DNA of 64,000 nucleotides from Casuarius casuarius (lineage: Eukaryota > Chordata > Aves > Casuariiformes > Casuariidae): assembly GCA_003342895.1 (NCBI GenBank), contig PTFA01000317.1, positions 867,109 through 931,108 on the forward strand, written 5' to 3'. Made by a program: the position numbers and the translations under genes. Of this stretch, positions 12,483 through 25,178 are shown piece by piece. The notes beneath the pieces are model-generated. The model made no database searches, was not told the DNA's origin, and saw only the letters and a program-made list of their open reading frames with translations. Each line of letters begins with the position of its first letter. The first letter of the stretch is position 1.

Positions 12483-13337
12483 CTGGGACAGGACTCTTCC
12501 TAGAGTTTAAACTCGGAGACTCCGTGCTCTCCTCCGCTTGCCCATCTGCTTCGGTCTCTTCCTTCTTTTCAGTATCTTTCGTGTCTTCGCTAAGAGTAGT
12601 TCTTGTGCTCTCCTCTCCTTCTAAATCTCCCTGAACACCAGGGAGGGCACTAGGAGATGGAAGAGGAGGTGGAGAAGGAGTCGTAGTGGTCACAGCAGCA
12701 GCAACAGAAAGGGGAGGAGGAGGAGGAGGAGGAGGGGTCGGCGGAGGCGTCGGCGGAGGCGAGGGAGCGGTGGGGAGAGCGACGGAAGATGGCACGCTTT
12801 CCACTTCTGCTGGAGGTGCTTCAGGGGTCTCCAGTTCAACAGTCAATGGCGCCACTTCCTCTGGGGCTACATCTGCTATACTCTCGGCAGCAGTTACGTT
12901 TTCACTAACTCCGTTCACTTCATTAATTAGATTAGTACTAGCAGTCACTGGAATATCACTAGATGCTACACTACTAGGCTCCTTGCACGTGTCGGCGTCA
13001 GCCTCGTCCGCCGGCGAAGGGTCCGACGTGTCCGCGCAGGGGGCGGCATTAGATATAGGCATTGCCTCCTCTTTGGGGGAGGCGAGTTCACAGCTCTCCT
13101 CCGAGTCAGCTGTAAACGTAGATTTGCTAGGAAGGGCCGCAACAGCAGCAGCAGGAGGAGTTACGACCGCCACGGGAGCCGCCGGGGCCGGCGAGGCAGC
13201 GAGAGGAAGGTCTGGCGGGGTCTCCACGGAGGCAGCCTCACCCGTCTGGCCAGCTTGATCTTTCTTCTCGCCGGTAGGTTCTGGTCTGAGGACTGGAGAA
13301 GGTGGTTTTAATACTGGATCTGGTTTTGGCTTCTCTT
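12483..13337 (-). CDS. EIF4G3: EIF4G3 exon 9 of window (large disordered Pro/acidic exon)
   Basis: An 855-nt exon, the largest here: acceptor TTTCCCAG after a pyrimidine tract, donor CCCAG|GTAAGC. It encodes residues 311-594 plus split codons at both ends. It opens EKPKPDPVLKPPSPVLRPEP and ends NSRKSPVP, both ends matching mammalian eIF4GII. The middle is Ala-, Pro-, Ser- and Glu-rich, with conserved islands (STNLINEVNGVSE; an EADGQAEE block near the end) between poorly conserved stretches. A proline tract (PPPTPPPTPPPPPPPP, from GGA/GGC-type repeats at about 12714-12770 on the plus strand) is expanded relative to my memory of human. It is presumably a flexible spacer between the PABP- and eIF4E-binding sites. 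Confidence 0.98.
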
Positions 13338-16300
13338 CTGGGAAAGCAGAAAAAAAAAAAGTCAGCGTTACAACAGCAGTCAATCCCACCTTCTCTAGTC
13401 ATACCTAAGCCACCTTCCCTGGGTCCTGTGTGCTATTCAAGAAGCTCCTATAAAGAAAATATCTTCTGAAGCTCATCTTTGTATCTAAAGGCAAAAACCC
13501 CCCCAAACCCCAAAACAGACCACCTGCAGCTGGCAAACCTTAAAAATCCAGTGACTGCTTCTGTTTTTCTGAACGCGAGCTCTGCAGTAAGTAGCAGGCC
13601 TTCAGAGAAAAAGCCCGCGAGCACATCGCAAAACGTGGAACTTGTACAGAAACTCGGCTGCCGAAAATAGCATTTTCCTTCACAGAAATTGCAGTAAGAT
13701 GGAAGACAAAAATATACTTCAACTGGATTCTGCCTCAGAAGAGAGTGGGGTTTTTACACGGAGACCCAGGCAAGCTAAATTCAAAAACACATTCTAGCAA
13801 AGCATTCTTTGGGTATTTTGGGTATTGCATCTTTGCAGCGTGGCTCTGCAACCCGGGTTAGACTGGCAGCATGAAGCCAACTCTATAGGTTCGATGATCC
13901 AGTTTCAAATAACCCTTAAGACAAGGTCACTTATATCTGTCCTCAGGGAGGGAGCTCTCTCCCCCTCCATGGATGGAAGTGCCCCAAGTCTTTCTGAGCA
14001 CGGAAACAACAGGGAGCTACTTTAACATGATGGCTGGCGGCGATGAATAAAAAGGTGGATTAAAGTATCCCAACTGATTTTGATCCTGAAGGCTCCATGT
14101 AGGAAAAACTGGCCAAGAAAGGGAAACACGGCACCTCTAATTTTTGGACCATCTTCTGTAGACAATGCGCGGAGCGTCCTCGAAATTAAAAGCCTGCTCC
14201 AAACAACAGCCTGGATATTCTCTCCCTTGAGTCAAATGAGATTACTCAGAAAGAAAAAAAATCATTTGAAGTGTCTAGAAAAAACATTTTTAGAGAGAAA
14301 AAACAGAGCAAAAACATACGAACTGCATTTTAAAAACAGCAGTTTAGAGACACTTTCTCCAAATACCCCTTCTTTGGGGTATTGGGGCACGTGCAAAATT
14401 TCAAGAGAAAAGTCACTTGGGAGGCAAGTGCAGAAGAACGATGGGCAACCTGAAACCTCAGAGGTGGTAAAGCGAGAGGTAAAGACAACAGAAATCCTTG
14501 AAACATCTCAGCAGGACGGATGCCTGCCATCGCCTCCCTCCAAAGGCATCAGAGCAGCAGGAGGGAGCTGGGCTGCTGGGTGGTCGCGGCGGCAAAGGCT
14601 GCCGAGGCTGGCGGATGGGAAGATTTGTCTGGATGCAGGAATTCATTTGTACTTGGTGGTGTTTATCCGAAAATAATCGCTGGGCTTGCTGCCATTTTTC
14701 CATCTTTTGTCCCGCTACAAACATTTGCGAGGCAGCACTAATGCTGGCTTTGCACACAGTTTTTGCAGCGCGTGTTGCTAAGCCATGGTGCAAGGGAAGG
14801 GCCTCGAAGGTTTAGAGCTTTGGGAGCTAATATTAATCTATTTTCCCCAAACTGCATTAGACATTCTCCATGTCTGATATATCTCAGCATTTGGAAAGAG
14901 TCTAAAAAAAACCAAAACCCACTACTACTCCAAACATCCCACCAAGCCTGCACAATCTCTCCAACTAAGTAAAAGTTGACAGCTCTGCTTTCATGCACAA
15001 TTATACCCAATTTCAACTCCTGCAACAGCCGAGGCCTAAAGCCAGGTATGCTCCGGGATCAGCTTGACCTATATTCAGCAGCAATATCCTTGCATTTGCA
15101 GCCCTCGAGGACTGGCAATACATACGCGCCAGTGGGACGCTATAGGACTGATATTAAGATATTACAGCAGGAAGGGTCTGCCTCCCCTGCGCTCCTCCAA
15201 ACCCTACCTGGACTTTGCAGCCTGGCAGATACTGCTTCAAAAGCAGCAAATGCAGATCACTGATGCTTGCCTTTTGCAGGAAAACCAGGGGGATTAAATG
15301 CAATGCAATCCCCAATTCCACTTTCTCGCTGTGCCTTAAAACAGGAAAATAACAGGGGCTGCAGATTACTAGCAGCGAAAAATAACAGCAGCTTGGTGTG
15401 CCTGTACAGCACATGTGCGACGTTCCCAATCCTGAACCGAATGAATAGGCCGAGTGCTGCACGCGGTTATTTATAACCAGAAAACGATCACTGCGTATCA
15501 CAAAATTAGAATGGTAGCTGTACACCAAATTTTGGCTGATGCAAATGAATACACACGCTGCAGGGCACAGGAACGTTTGAGCCACAAAACGAACACAGTG
15601 AAGGGGACTTAGGGGAAGCAGTAATACTGGTTTTAATATTCACTTGCTTTCTTTGCGGTGCAATTGTATGTGTGCCTATTCTTGCTTTGGGGAGGAAAAG
15701 AAAAACCACACAGGGCACAAAATGAATGAATGAAAAGCAGTTCTGATATGTGCATTTGTAGACATGCTCTTAAGTCAAAGACTCTAGCTCAGCTTAAGTA
15801 ATTTTAATGCTACCCAAACTTTCTTCACCTTTAGCTTGCTCTGTATTTTGACCATATCCCCATCACCGCGGCTCTCCCCCATCCCCAGATCACAGCCGTG
15901 TTATTTTGCACCTCATTCTTGCTCTCCAGTGTTTACAGAAAGGCTCTATTTAGCAATTTTTGGACTGGAACAAATGTTGGACTCTCTCTCTGGGATGTAA
16001 TTGAGATAAACACAGGAAAGCTTATCAGCGTTAAATCCAGGTTAAATTCCTGGTTTATTTTTAAGCCGTTTGAGTTAGAACCGTGCAGTTAAATAAACGG
16101 AGACCACTTATTTCCCGTTTACTTACAGTTGCCTGCAAAGGGATTAAGTTAAATCGCAGCGCGTGGAGGGAGCAGAGGGGGGAAGACTCCCTCGTCCTGC
16201 AAACAGAAGTTCTCACACACAAAGTTGCAATACCCTGACCGTTGCAAGGGCCAAAAGTGTCCTTTGCAGACAAGGCCCAAGATACAGACGTTAATTCACA

Positions 16301-17101
16301 TCGCTCAGAATTTATTATAGCTAAATCTGAACTTCTTTTAAGAACTAGACGGTCTCCAAAAGGTCCCTTTCGACCAACATTTCTGCAGTACACTCTTTTT
16401 AATGGCTTTTAGACAGCTATAAAATTTCAATGCAGGAAGAGACCTGGCATGCGCCTTCCTGGGACACCTTTTTTCTTTTTTTTTTTTTTTAAACAGACAT
16501 TTTAAAAACTCCATTCAAATATATATCTTTATATATGAGAATGAAATGTAATCATTTTAAGAAACCTTTTTCATCTGCACAATTTGCTAAGACAGCACAA
16601 TTTGGCAAGCCGTTTATGAGACACCGTGCACAATGATAATTTTTCTAATTGCTATCTCCCATAGACCGACTAACGCTGATGGCAGGCCAGGATAAACCAA
16701 CAGCTCTGGAGGAGAAATACGATGATCTGGTTAGGTGTCGTTGCTGACAATTTGTCCAAACGATATAAAGTTTCTCCAGCTAAGAGCGTTTTATAGTCAA
16801 CACACCCGTTTTCCAAGGCTGGGACGTGGGCGAGAGGAGGCTCACGCTCCTAGGGGCTCTGAAACAATGTTTAGGAAGTAAAAGCTTTAACAAAATTATT
16901 TTTAACCAGTTTCACGTTGGCAAATTTCAATTAATTCCCTTAGCAACGCATTGTTAAATGTTCCACGGGAAAAAAAGAGGTCCCTCCTCTGCTCTTTCTG
17001 CTGACTGCTCCCCTGCTCGTCTCCGCGCCAAAACTACTCCAACTCCAAGCAGAAAAAGGGGGCGACTAAAAATATCCGGGAGGAAACATCCATCAACGCA
17101 C
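13338..17101 (-). other. EIF4G3: Intron 8 of window (3.8 kb)
   Basis: GTGCGT to CTGCTTTCCCAG. It contains a T-rich run near 16469-16491 followed by TA-rich DNA (16515-16540). No exon or repeat family was recognised. Confidence 0.85.
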
Positions 17102-17210
17102 CTTGCTTCGGGCTGCTCGTCGCAGTGGCGGGGGCGCCGGCGGCGAGGTGGGGGCTCTCCACGGCCCCATAGGCCACCGGGCTGGGCTCTGGGACCTGGC
17201 TGGACAGCTG
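17102..17210 (-). CDS. EIF4G3: EIF4G3 exon 8 of window (QLSSQVPEPSPVAYGAVES)
   Basis: A 109-nt exon, acceptor ATCGCAG, donor AAGCAAG|GTGCGT, residues 274-309 plus one base of a split Glu codon. QLSSQVPEPSPVAYGAVESP corresponds to the human QLPSQVPEHSPVVYGTVES segment, followed by a freely diverging Ala- and Thr-rich stretch ending SSPKQ. The first CAG (Gln) lies in a tandem NAGNAG acceptor, so a form lacking that Gln is possible. Low-complexity composition suggests disorder. A long pyrimidine-rich tract on the transcript strand lies upstream in intron 7. Confidence 0.96.
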
Positions 17211-20200
17211 CTGCGATTTGAAGTACAAAAAAGGGTGATAATGAGCGTGCGAACACAAAAACTAGCAACGTGGAACGCAAGCAAGCAAGGGCGGGAGACC
17301 AGGATCGGGAGGGACAGAATAAAAAAAGCAAAAGGCAGGGGGGAGAAAAGAAAAAGAAAAGAAAAAGATATCCAGACCGATTGAATAAATTGGAAAAGTA
17401 CATGGGAGAGGGAAGAAGGAAAAGGCAGCAGGAAAGGGGGAAAAAGAGACAATTACCATTAACGACAGCAAGATAAAGACAGCACAGCACAGTTATTAAT
17501 ACACTTCATTCTCCTAATGCTTCCTCAAAAGCAGCAGAAATGCTCCTTAAAGTAGTTTAAAAAACAGCTGGGGATATACCAAAAGACTCCTGGAACTCTC
17601 CATAATTTAGGTGTCTTTTTTGGACTTAAATCCATCCTCAACTGATGGGCAATTTCCAACATCCTGGTTATTTTTTGAGCAAAACATCAGAAAAGAGCAG
17701 GTTGAAATGGCAGATACTGGTGTGACTATCATGCAGTATTGCTTTATTAACCATAAAAGTTGGACACACTGACAAACTACAGACTGGGTTGGTTCAAAAA
17801 GCCAACAACATGCATACATATATACGTATCTATGTGTATGCGTGTGTGCATACACGTGTTTGTTATCACACTCTAGGAAAATAACCTAGGTTATCACTCT
17901 GGAATATATTCCATATTTTAACTCTCTCCCCCCAACCGATTAACAGGACAAATGATCATTGACTTGTGTTCATCAAGGTTGGAGAAAGATGTAAAAAAAA
18001 CACCCCGTAGTTGTAGGACTACAAATAACTACACCAAACTCGCTCAAATTTCTAGATAAAGCACCTCTTTGTTCACATGAGCGTGAACATGGCCTGGGGG
18101 GGAAGTTCTGAAGAGAACCATCCCCATCTGTGAAATCCCTTTAAACACAAACCAGGGATCACGAAAAGAAGAAAATCCGACCAGATTTAACTCCTAAAAC
18201 CAAAAATGATCCAGCTTTTTGCAGGTGGATGGTCTAGCTAGCAACCTACCTGCACCGACTTCTCGGAAGACCTACAGGAAAAGTGCTTTTGGGGTTTTTT
18301 TTTGTTTGTTTGTTTTAAAGCAGTCAGAATAAAGCAGAGTACCCAAGACACAGATGTCTACTTCCTCCAGGCACCCTCAACTAGGCCATCAGAAATTCAT
18401 GCAAAGACTATTTTCCCTAACGTCGTTAAGAGAGAAACTCTCTGGCAACCTGCTCATTTTCCTAGGACCCTCTCTTATTCTCCTGTTTTCCAGCTTTTTC
18501 AGCTGCTACATCTGATCAGCACAGAATAAAGAGTGAATTATCTTCAATACACATTATTTTCACCATTTTGGGTATCAGAAGGGTGAAGGAGGACTGTGGA
18601 AAAGCACACCTGAAAAAAAAAAATCTAAGCAAGCAGGATGAAGGCTTGAAGTGTTATTTGGGATTGCTCCTCTTCCAGGAACGACTTTGATGAGGTTGGC
18701 TGGACTACGGATGAGGAACTGCACTTGGACCTTCAGCCAAATCCAAAGGAAGCCAAACAAAACACAGTTTTACAAATGAGCACATTTCAAGAACACTTCC
18801 CCCTCTGCTGCAGTGGATCATTACTTTCATTTTCCAAAAATTTACGGATAAAAGCAATGGGAAAACGGAGAATGTGATAAGAACCACAGGAACCAAATGA
18901 GACTAACGGATGAGAAACCTGTAAGCCCAGGAACTTTGGGTCAGTAGAGGTATTTTCTTAAGAGCTTCGGAAAGCACTCGTTTATTTTGTGGGATCCGCA
19001 TTGCAAAGCAATATAAATGGTACTTAAGTAATGACCCTGACGGGGCTCGCAGATTTAAAATAGAACATTTAGAGACTTTCTAGGAAAAAAACCCACTCCA
19101 ATTACTTCCATGATTTATGATGCTAAAAGATCTTCTCTACGCTCTTTTATCCTACCACGGCCTACGGACTGAGCAAACACAAAACGTGAAAAATTCATCA
19201 ATACATGGAAAAGGTTTGCCAGGTAAATAAAAGACCACGTTTTAAAGACTAAGCCATACTATTACGTATGTCAGTGCTGAGCAAATACTGCAGCCAGATT
19301 CTAGTAGCGGTCCTGGTTTCTATTTTCCTACTTCTTCCAAGCAATTTAATGAGAAAAATAGCATACTGCTAGAAATAAAACTGTAATAACATCTCTACTT
19401 ACTGCCAGCCTCTCTTATCCAGGAGCTTTAAAGACCCTGTCCTTGAACGCAGGTATTGCCTGCCCTGAACATGCTGCTGAATCGCAGTCCGGCGACTCCG
19501 GCCTGCCGTTATCGCTCCGCGGCGGACGCCTGCCTGGGGAGCAGGGAAAGCCTCTCCCCGTCCCTCCGCCGGGGTCCGACACGCTTCTCGGATTCAATAT
19601 GCATCAGCTACACGACACCTTCCAGAGGCGTCCCGATATGTGCAAACCCTCCGGGCCAGAGCAGAGTTATAGTTTTCTGCAGAAAGCTCGCTGGCCCACG
19701 TAGTGCCTTGCAGGGGTTTCAGGAACCGCTACGAAGGCGCCGAGAAGACGCCACCACGTTTGACTTGAAGCAGCACTAGAGCGAATGCGCTGTGCAATGC
19801 TCTTCTTGCATCTGTTTCTGGAGATGCCCTAAATTGCACGCCTTTCAACATGGAAGTATTTTATTTTTGTATTCAAGCTCATCCTGATCGTTCAGAGCTT
19901 TTACCAGCTGACAAAATGGGATACAAAAAGCCCCAACAAGTTTCAAGCAAAGTTGTCACTGAAATATTTAAAATTCACTGGTTTTAGACAGCTCAAAGTT
20001 GTAACAGCCAGAGCTACTGGAACGCAGCCACTGAGCAGATGTAGTAAGGCATAAACTGAGCACCGTCGAACTCCACCCCAGATACTACGCTTGCTCAAAA
20101 GAAGTGAATTACAGATGCTGTTGGGACAATAACTTAGAATTTCCTGGCTTTAGTACGCTTACATTCTCAGTTATGTTGCTCAAATGAACTTTTCCTGGTG

Positions 20201-21986
20201 AGCTCTATTTCAGAGCTCTGGTGATTAACAGAAGTGGTTCCAAGTACCTAATCAAAATGAAGTCTGGATATGAAACAACGAAGTATTTGCACACCACCTT
20301 GCTTAGAGAAGATGATTGGACATCACTGGTGTGCGCTGCATAAGAATTACAGCTGATAACAATTCATGCTTGTTAACCTCCTCCTGAAAAAAATTTATTT
20401 CGCCCTGTTTGACTTAATTGTAGTGTCTTAAAATAGATTCCAGAATGCAAAATTGATCTAGCAAGTGCCTGTATTAGCTGCAGCATCCATAAACACAATC
20501 TGAAACCCTGCCTGTTTTCAACTCTTCTACACCTCTAATGGAGTAAATAATTTAACACAAAGTAACTGGCAAGGTCTCACTGGCATGCAAATATTTTACA
20601 GCACTGACATCTTCTCTCATGGAAAGTGCTCAGAAAGGAGTACTATCAATTTTGTACATAATCAGATCTTTGCTCTCTCCCCTTACAGCTGTAGTCACGA
20701 ATCGCCAGGCCACTGTCTGGCAGGAAAAGGTTTATTCTGCATGAGCACTGCAGACCTGGTATCGTGCGTTGCAAAAACAGCTCGCCGAGAATTGCTCGAG
20801 CACGGTACCGCCTGCACGGCCTTGCCCTGCTTGCCCAGGTTGAAGACCAGGAGGAGAAAGCCCACGGCTAACTGCACTGCCTTCACGTGAAAAAAGGGAT
20901 AGATTGAATCAAGGGAATGGTCAAAAGCCAAACCCATCCCCTTTCGTCCCAACAGAGGGGAAATCTGCAGGCCAAGCTCTTCTTTCGTCTCGATGACGGT
21001 ACTCCAAATGCTTTCAGTGACTCCGCTGTAACCCAAGACTCCTGCTCCGGTGTAGCGGGTGTTTCGACACGAGCTGAACGGGCAGCTCAACAGCCATCTC
21101 GGGCTTTTGTCCTCAGCACGCGACACTTGGCAGACAAAACTACCCCGACATAGAGGGAAATTAAGGTGTCAGCCCAGAAAAGACTGTTTCAGCAAAAAGC
21201 TAGCAAAATCTAGTTTCAAACGTTAAACAGGGAAGAAGTTGGAGAAAGTGAACTGCACCCAGGTCTCATTGACGCTCTGATCCAAAGCCCACCCCACCAC
21301 CAAGAGACCTTTCACAAGACTGTCTTCATACCAGGTTTCTGAGCAGTGGGCAATAACCTCCAGTAAAAGACAGCCAGCTTTCAAGGCCCATGCCAAAGCA
21401 CAAGTTCGGTTTCTTCTTCTCCAACTATTCTAAACAGTTTAAGTTTAGCAGCCTGTGGCTGAGCAGCGTCTCCCCTAGCTTCCCAAACGAAAGGAAGACC
21501 ACTTCCAGTGGTTCAGGTCAAGGTGGACTCACGTTCGTGTCGGGACTGCTCTCGTCTGTTAGTCTGAGAGTGCTGTTTTGGTCCCCAAGTCAAAAAGGAC
21601 TAGACCAGGCTTGGATTTTCAATCAGGTTAATTTTCAGACGTTACACGTGGACTTATCAGATAAAGCACGATACAGAGGCTTAGAAGGGGTCAGAAACTA
21701 CAGGTGCGCAGCAGACTACTTCAAGAGATTTACAAGCTATGGAAAATGTCAGTGTGGGATATTTATGCTTTTTGCTACATTAGAAAAATGCATTTTGAGG
21801 GCTGAACACACACAGAGACCAGATCTGGAAGTCTGTGAGATAAGATTCCTGAGCTATGGTTGTCCTGCTTATTCTAAAACACCACTACTAAAGCAGAAAG
21901 ACATTAGTATGGACAGGAATCGGCTATAACAAACAGCCAAGGAAAGCACACAGTGCCGACAGAAGGTTACATTGCCGCTTTGTTAC
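17211..21986 (-). other. EIF4G3: Intron 7 of window (4.8 kb)
   Basis: GTAACA to ATCGCAG. The transcript strand is strongly pyrimidine-rich at 17325-17455, about 115-245 nt upstream of the exon 8 acceptor, a configuration compatible with PTBP binding. A 28-nt perfectly alternating purine-pyrimidine tract lies at about 17832-17859. No interspersed repeat was recognised. Confidence 0.85.
17325..17455 (-). promoter_or_regulatory. Pyrimidine-rich intronic tract upstream of exon 8
   Basis: On the transcript strand this stretch is dominated by C and T, with repeated CUUUU and UUCUU words such as TTTTTCTTTTCTTTTTC. PTBP proteins bind UCUU and CUUUCU-type words and usually repress nearby exons. It is distinct from the short tract at the acceptor itself. 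Functional assignment is inference from composition. Confidence 0.35.
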
Positions 21987-22109
21987 CTGAGGTGGAGTAG
22001 GTGTGGAAGTGGGTCTCACGATGGGAGGCGTTGGGTTCCTGCTGCCCCCTCCGGACATAATTTCTTCCGTTATATCTTTGCCCCCCTGGTTCGGATCCCG
22101 GATTCGGAT
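21987..22109 (-). CDS. EIF4G3: EIF4G3 exon 7 of window ([20 protein letters not shown])
   Basis: A 123-nt exon, acceptor ATATCATAG, donor CTCAG|GTAACA, phase 0 at both ends, residues 233-273. The first twenty residues, [20 protein letters not shown], are essentially invariant between eIF4GI and eIF4GII and across vertebrates. They are followed by [21 protein letters not shown]. The specific role of this conserved block is less well defined than the PABP and eIF4E sites. Symmetric phase and a length divisible by three allow frame-neutral skipping. Donor GTAACA is weaker than the others in the gene. Confidence 0.98.
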
Positions 22110-25077
22110 CTATGATATTGAATAAAGAAATATTTCAAACAAGTCTGCTCATGACATGCTACCCTTGGGGTTTACAGAAAGGAAAGCAAGCACAGGACAG
22201 ATTTCTATCATGCTCGGTGTGAGCGACAAAGCGGTTTACATTAACCTCTACTACACAAGCCAGACCCAAGTGCAAACCAAAAAGGCTCTGGGTTGAGCTG
22301 ATATTCTGCAGAAACGCTGGAATGCGGTTTGTTTTATCCACTTGAAATGCATGGTATGTCATCCCTTAATCTTAAGGCATTATTTAATCAAAATGCTCAT
22401 CAACCATACTAGTCAGGCCAAAGCACGTGCACCTCTTCAAATTCTCTCAGATGCAAAGGAAAGGCGGAACAATTTTAAAGAGATATATGTGCCTTACAGT
22501 GCATGACCCTTTAATGCAGAATATGGTCCCTACTTCTGGAAAATAAGTTTACTGAAGCTTAGAAAATTTACCAGACAGTTTAGAGCTAAGCTTGCCGGTT
22601 AGTAGAAAGAGCAAGAGGGGAAAAAAAGAGACAATTCAAGAATTTATTACTCTGATGTGAAATTCAGTGACCTTGCCAACCCAGCTGCTGAAAGGGGGAA
22701 AGCAAATCAGAGCTGCTTTTGTTTTTCCCTTCCACACTGAGAAAAATCACATTAACGAAACAAAAAAGAAAAAGCTGGGCAGAGGAAAGGGAAACAGAGG
22801 GAGAACCAACAGAAGTCCTATGAAATTCATTAGCGTTTACGAAACAACTATGTTACCTGAGTCTCTTCGTACCCTCAGAACAGGAAAGAAAAATATTATG
22901 CAAAATAAACCACTCGAGAAGGCACTCATCTGAATCCTCGACCAACACGTGAGCCAGTCTACGCCACCGAACGTGGGGATCAGTCAAGCTGTCTAGTTTC
23001 GTCTATCTGGAGGAGTTTTTATCTTCAATATGAAAACTGCAGATTTCCATAAAACTGAAGGCAGGGCTATCGTTTGTGCGCGTCTGTCCAACCTTCTCAA
23101 AACCTCTTGGTTGCACTAGCACTCTCTCTATGAAATGCACGCAGAAGTCCCTGATGCGCCGAGTGCAATGCACTAACCGCAAGTGAACCCAGAAACATAA
23201 CCCCTCGGAGAGCAGGAAGCAGCACTGGAAACCGGGGCGCTTTTCTCAATCAACAACATATAAAGTTACCAGCAGCAGAAGAGCTTTGTGATTTGGTCTA
23301 TGGACTTCAGTGTTGTGTGAGGTGTTCGGGATTCTTTGGGACGTACAGACAAGCGAATACACACGTGCTAGCTGGGATGTTGACAAGATGCGGTCTTCCC
23401 TTATTTTTGTCTCAGTAAAAAGAAGAGACTAGTGCTTTTCTGCTAAATCTTTCAGTTAATCACAGCAACAAGGACTTAGGAGTTGGCAGGAATTCTTATC
23501 TCCTCCTGACAAGCAGTCAAGAGCACTAAAATATATTTTCCCTGCCCGAAAGCTTGCAGTGTTCTAACACTCAGCTAACTTGTGTGTGGACGTATATACA
23601 CACATACATTTATGAATGTTATTGGTCCTTTAATTGCTCTCATTTCCTCAGCTGTGACATGCGTTAGCAGGCTCTGTTGGAAAGAGCACATCCAGAGACA
23701 AGCAGCTCAGTCATTTTAAAACAACTGTTGCCTTTCTGCTTCAAAGAACTTAGTTTTGTTGGCCTGAAACCACAACTGTCTTAACCACAGTTCTGTGTTT
23801 CTGAACATCTTTGCATTTCAAATGGCATCAATGATCAGGCCATGTCATGTTTTGGATGCTGAAAAGAAAGAATACTTATGACTGAGGAGGATGGTGAAGA
23901 GGTGGCAGAAGACTTGTGTCACCCTTTGATGACAGCAGCTACAAAAAAAGCCTTTCTTGCAAGCCCAGCTAACTCATTGTTCGGCTTTTCCTGTTTCCCG
24001 GATCAAGTGTCATTCATTATCACAGCTCATCTTCAAAAATCAAAGGATTCAAATATTCTCTGTTTTGAGACATGTGCAAATGCCATATTTCTGGCTGGTT
24101 AAGAGTTCTTAATAATGTAATTCTCTGATAGAAAACATCAACATTATTGGTTTGGTCCTAACATTTCCTTCAGTGTTCCTTCACATCTACTCACATGCCC
24201 GTTACTCAACCCATTTGATTGTTACTAGGTTAATGCTGTGAGTAGATGCTTTCAAACCACTGTAACAAACATTTTCATGTAAAAAGTTGTCATTTTCTTT
24301 TCAATCATTTAGAATGGAATTTGCGCCTGCAGGTTTAAGTCCACTCCTAAACTTTTTCTGTTCAAAAGAAAAAGTTATATCAGCTGGTATGTCTTACTGT
24401 TCCCTAACATGGGCCACCTAGAACATCAGGTGGGTCCTGCAGATGGGCTTAAATTCCATTAATCTGCCCTCCTCTCTCACAAATTCTGACCAGTGAATTG
24501 GGAAGAGGGGAAAAGGGCTCTCCAAGTCTCTACCCACTTCCATAGTGCCTTGTGTTCTGGCTCTTTCAGCCCTTGCAAATGAGACCACAACTTGCCAATG
24601 CTGCCTCTCTACCTTTTCCGAGGCAAAATATCAAACAATTTATTTTTTGTCAACCTGAATCAATTCCCAACAGTCTGCAAAGAAGGTGCCAAACTGATCC
24701 GAGTTATTTCATTTTGCTCGTCTTTTCGGCAAAACACAAAGCGGTAGCGCAAGCAATTGAGATCTGCAGGCTTGGGGAGCCAATGCTGCCTTCGTTTCTG
24801 TTTGTTACAAAACTAGCAAAAATACTTCCATTTCTGACTGGCTGAGATGTCACAAACTCACAGCAGAAAGTTCCAACAGAAAATTGAAAATAAGACACCA
24901 TTGCAGCATTGTGCCATGTTATATGAAACTGCAGAAGGGTGAAAAATAGCCTTGCTGTGAAGACAGAGCTCAATTTTAAGCTAAGATTATTAGATCAGTG
25001 ATTTTGTTCAACATCCAGGCCTTACAGCCAGAACAATTCTCAGAGAGGATGTTATCAGTCAATAAAAGATCCCTTAC
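22110..25077 (-). other. EIF4G3: Intron 6 of window (3.0 kb)
   Basis: GTAAGG to an acceptor ATATCATAG with only a modest pyrimidine tract. It is relatively AT-rich, with an alternating purine-pyrimidine stretch near 23582-23612 (TGTGTG...TATATACACACATACAT). Nothing else was recognised. Confidence 0.85.
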
Positions 25078-25178
25078 CGTTTTTTTCTCTCTCTTAGCTG
25101 GCGGCGGCTGCTGCTGCTGCGTAGGCACTATGATGGGCGCTGACTGATACACTGGCTGACTTGGGTAGAAAGGTGTTC
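25078..25178 (-). CDS. EIF4G3: EIF4G3 exon 6 of window (polyQ-PPP and KREKKT)
   Basis: A 101-nt exon, acceptor CTTTCCCAG, donor AAAACG|GTAAGG. It completes the split Gly codon and encodes residues 200-232, TPFYPSQPVYQSAPIIVPT, four glutamines, PPPAKREKKT. The glutamines come from a pure CAG run; human eIF4GII has three there, so the run is slightly expanded and may vary. The basic KREKKT leads into IRIRDPNQ of exon 7, a junction conserved in eIF4GI ([14 protein letters not shown]), which strongly supports both splice sites. Confidence 0.98.

Noticed and set aside
12686..13258. A 190-codon plus-strand open frame rich in Gly and Ala
   Set aside because: It is the antisense shadow of EIF4G3 exon 9; the glycine runs are the complement of the proline tract.
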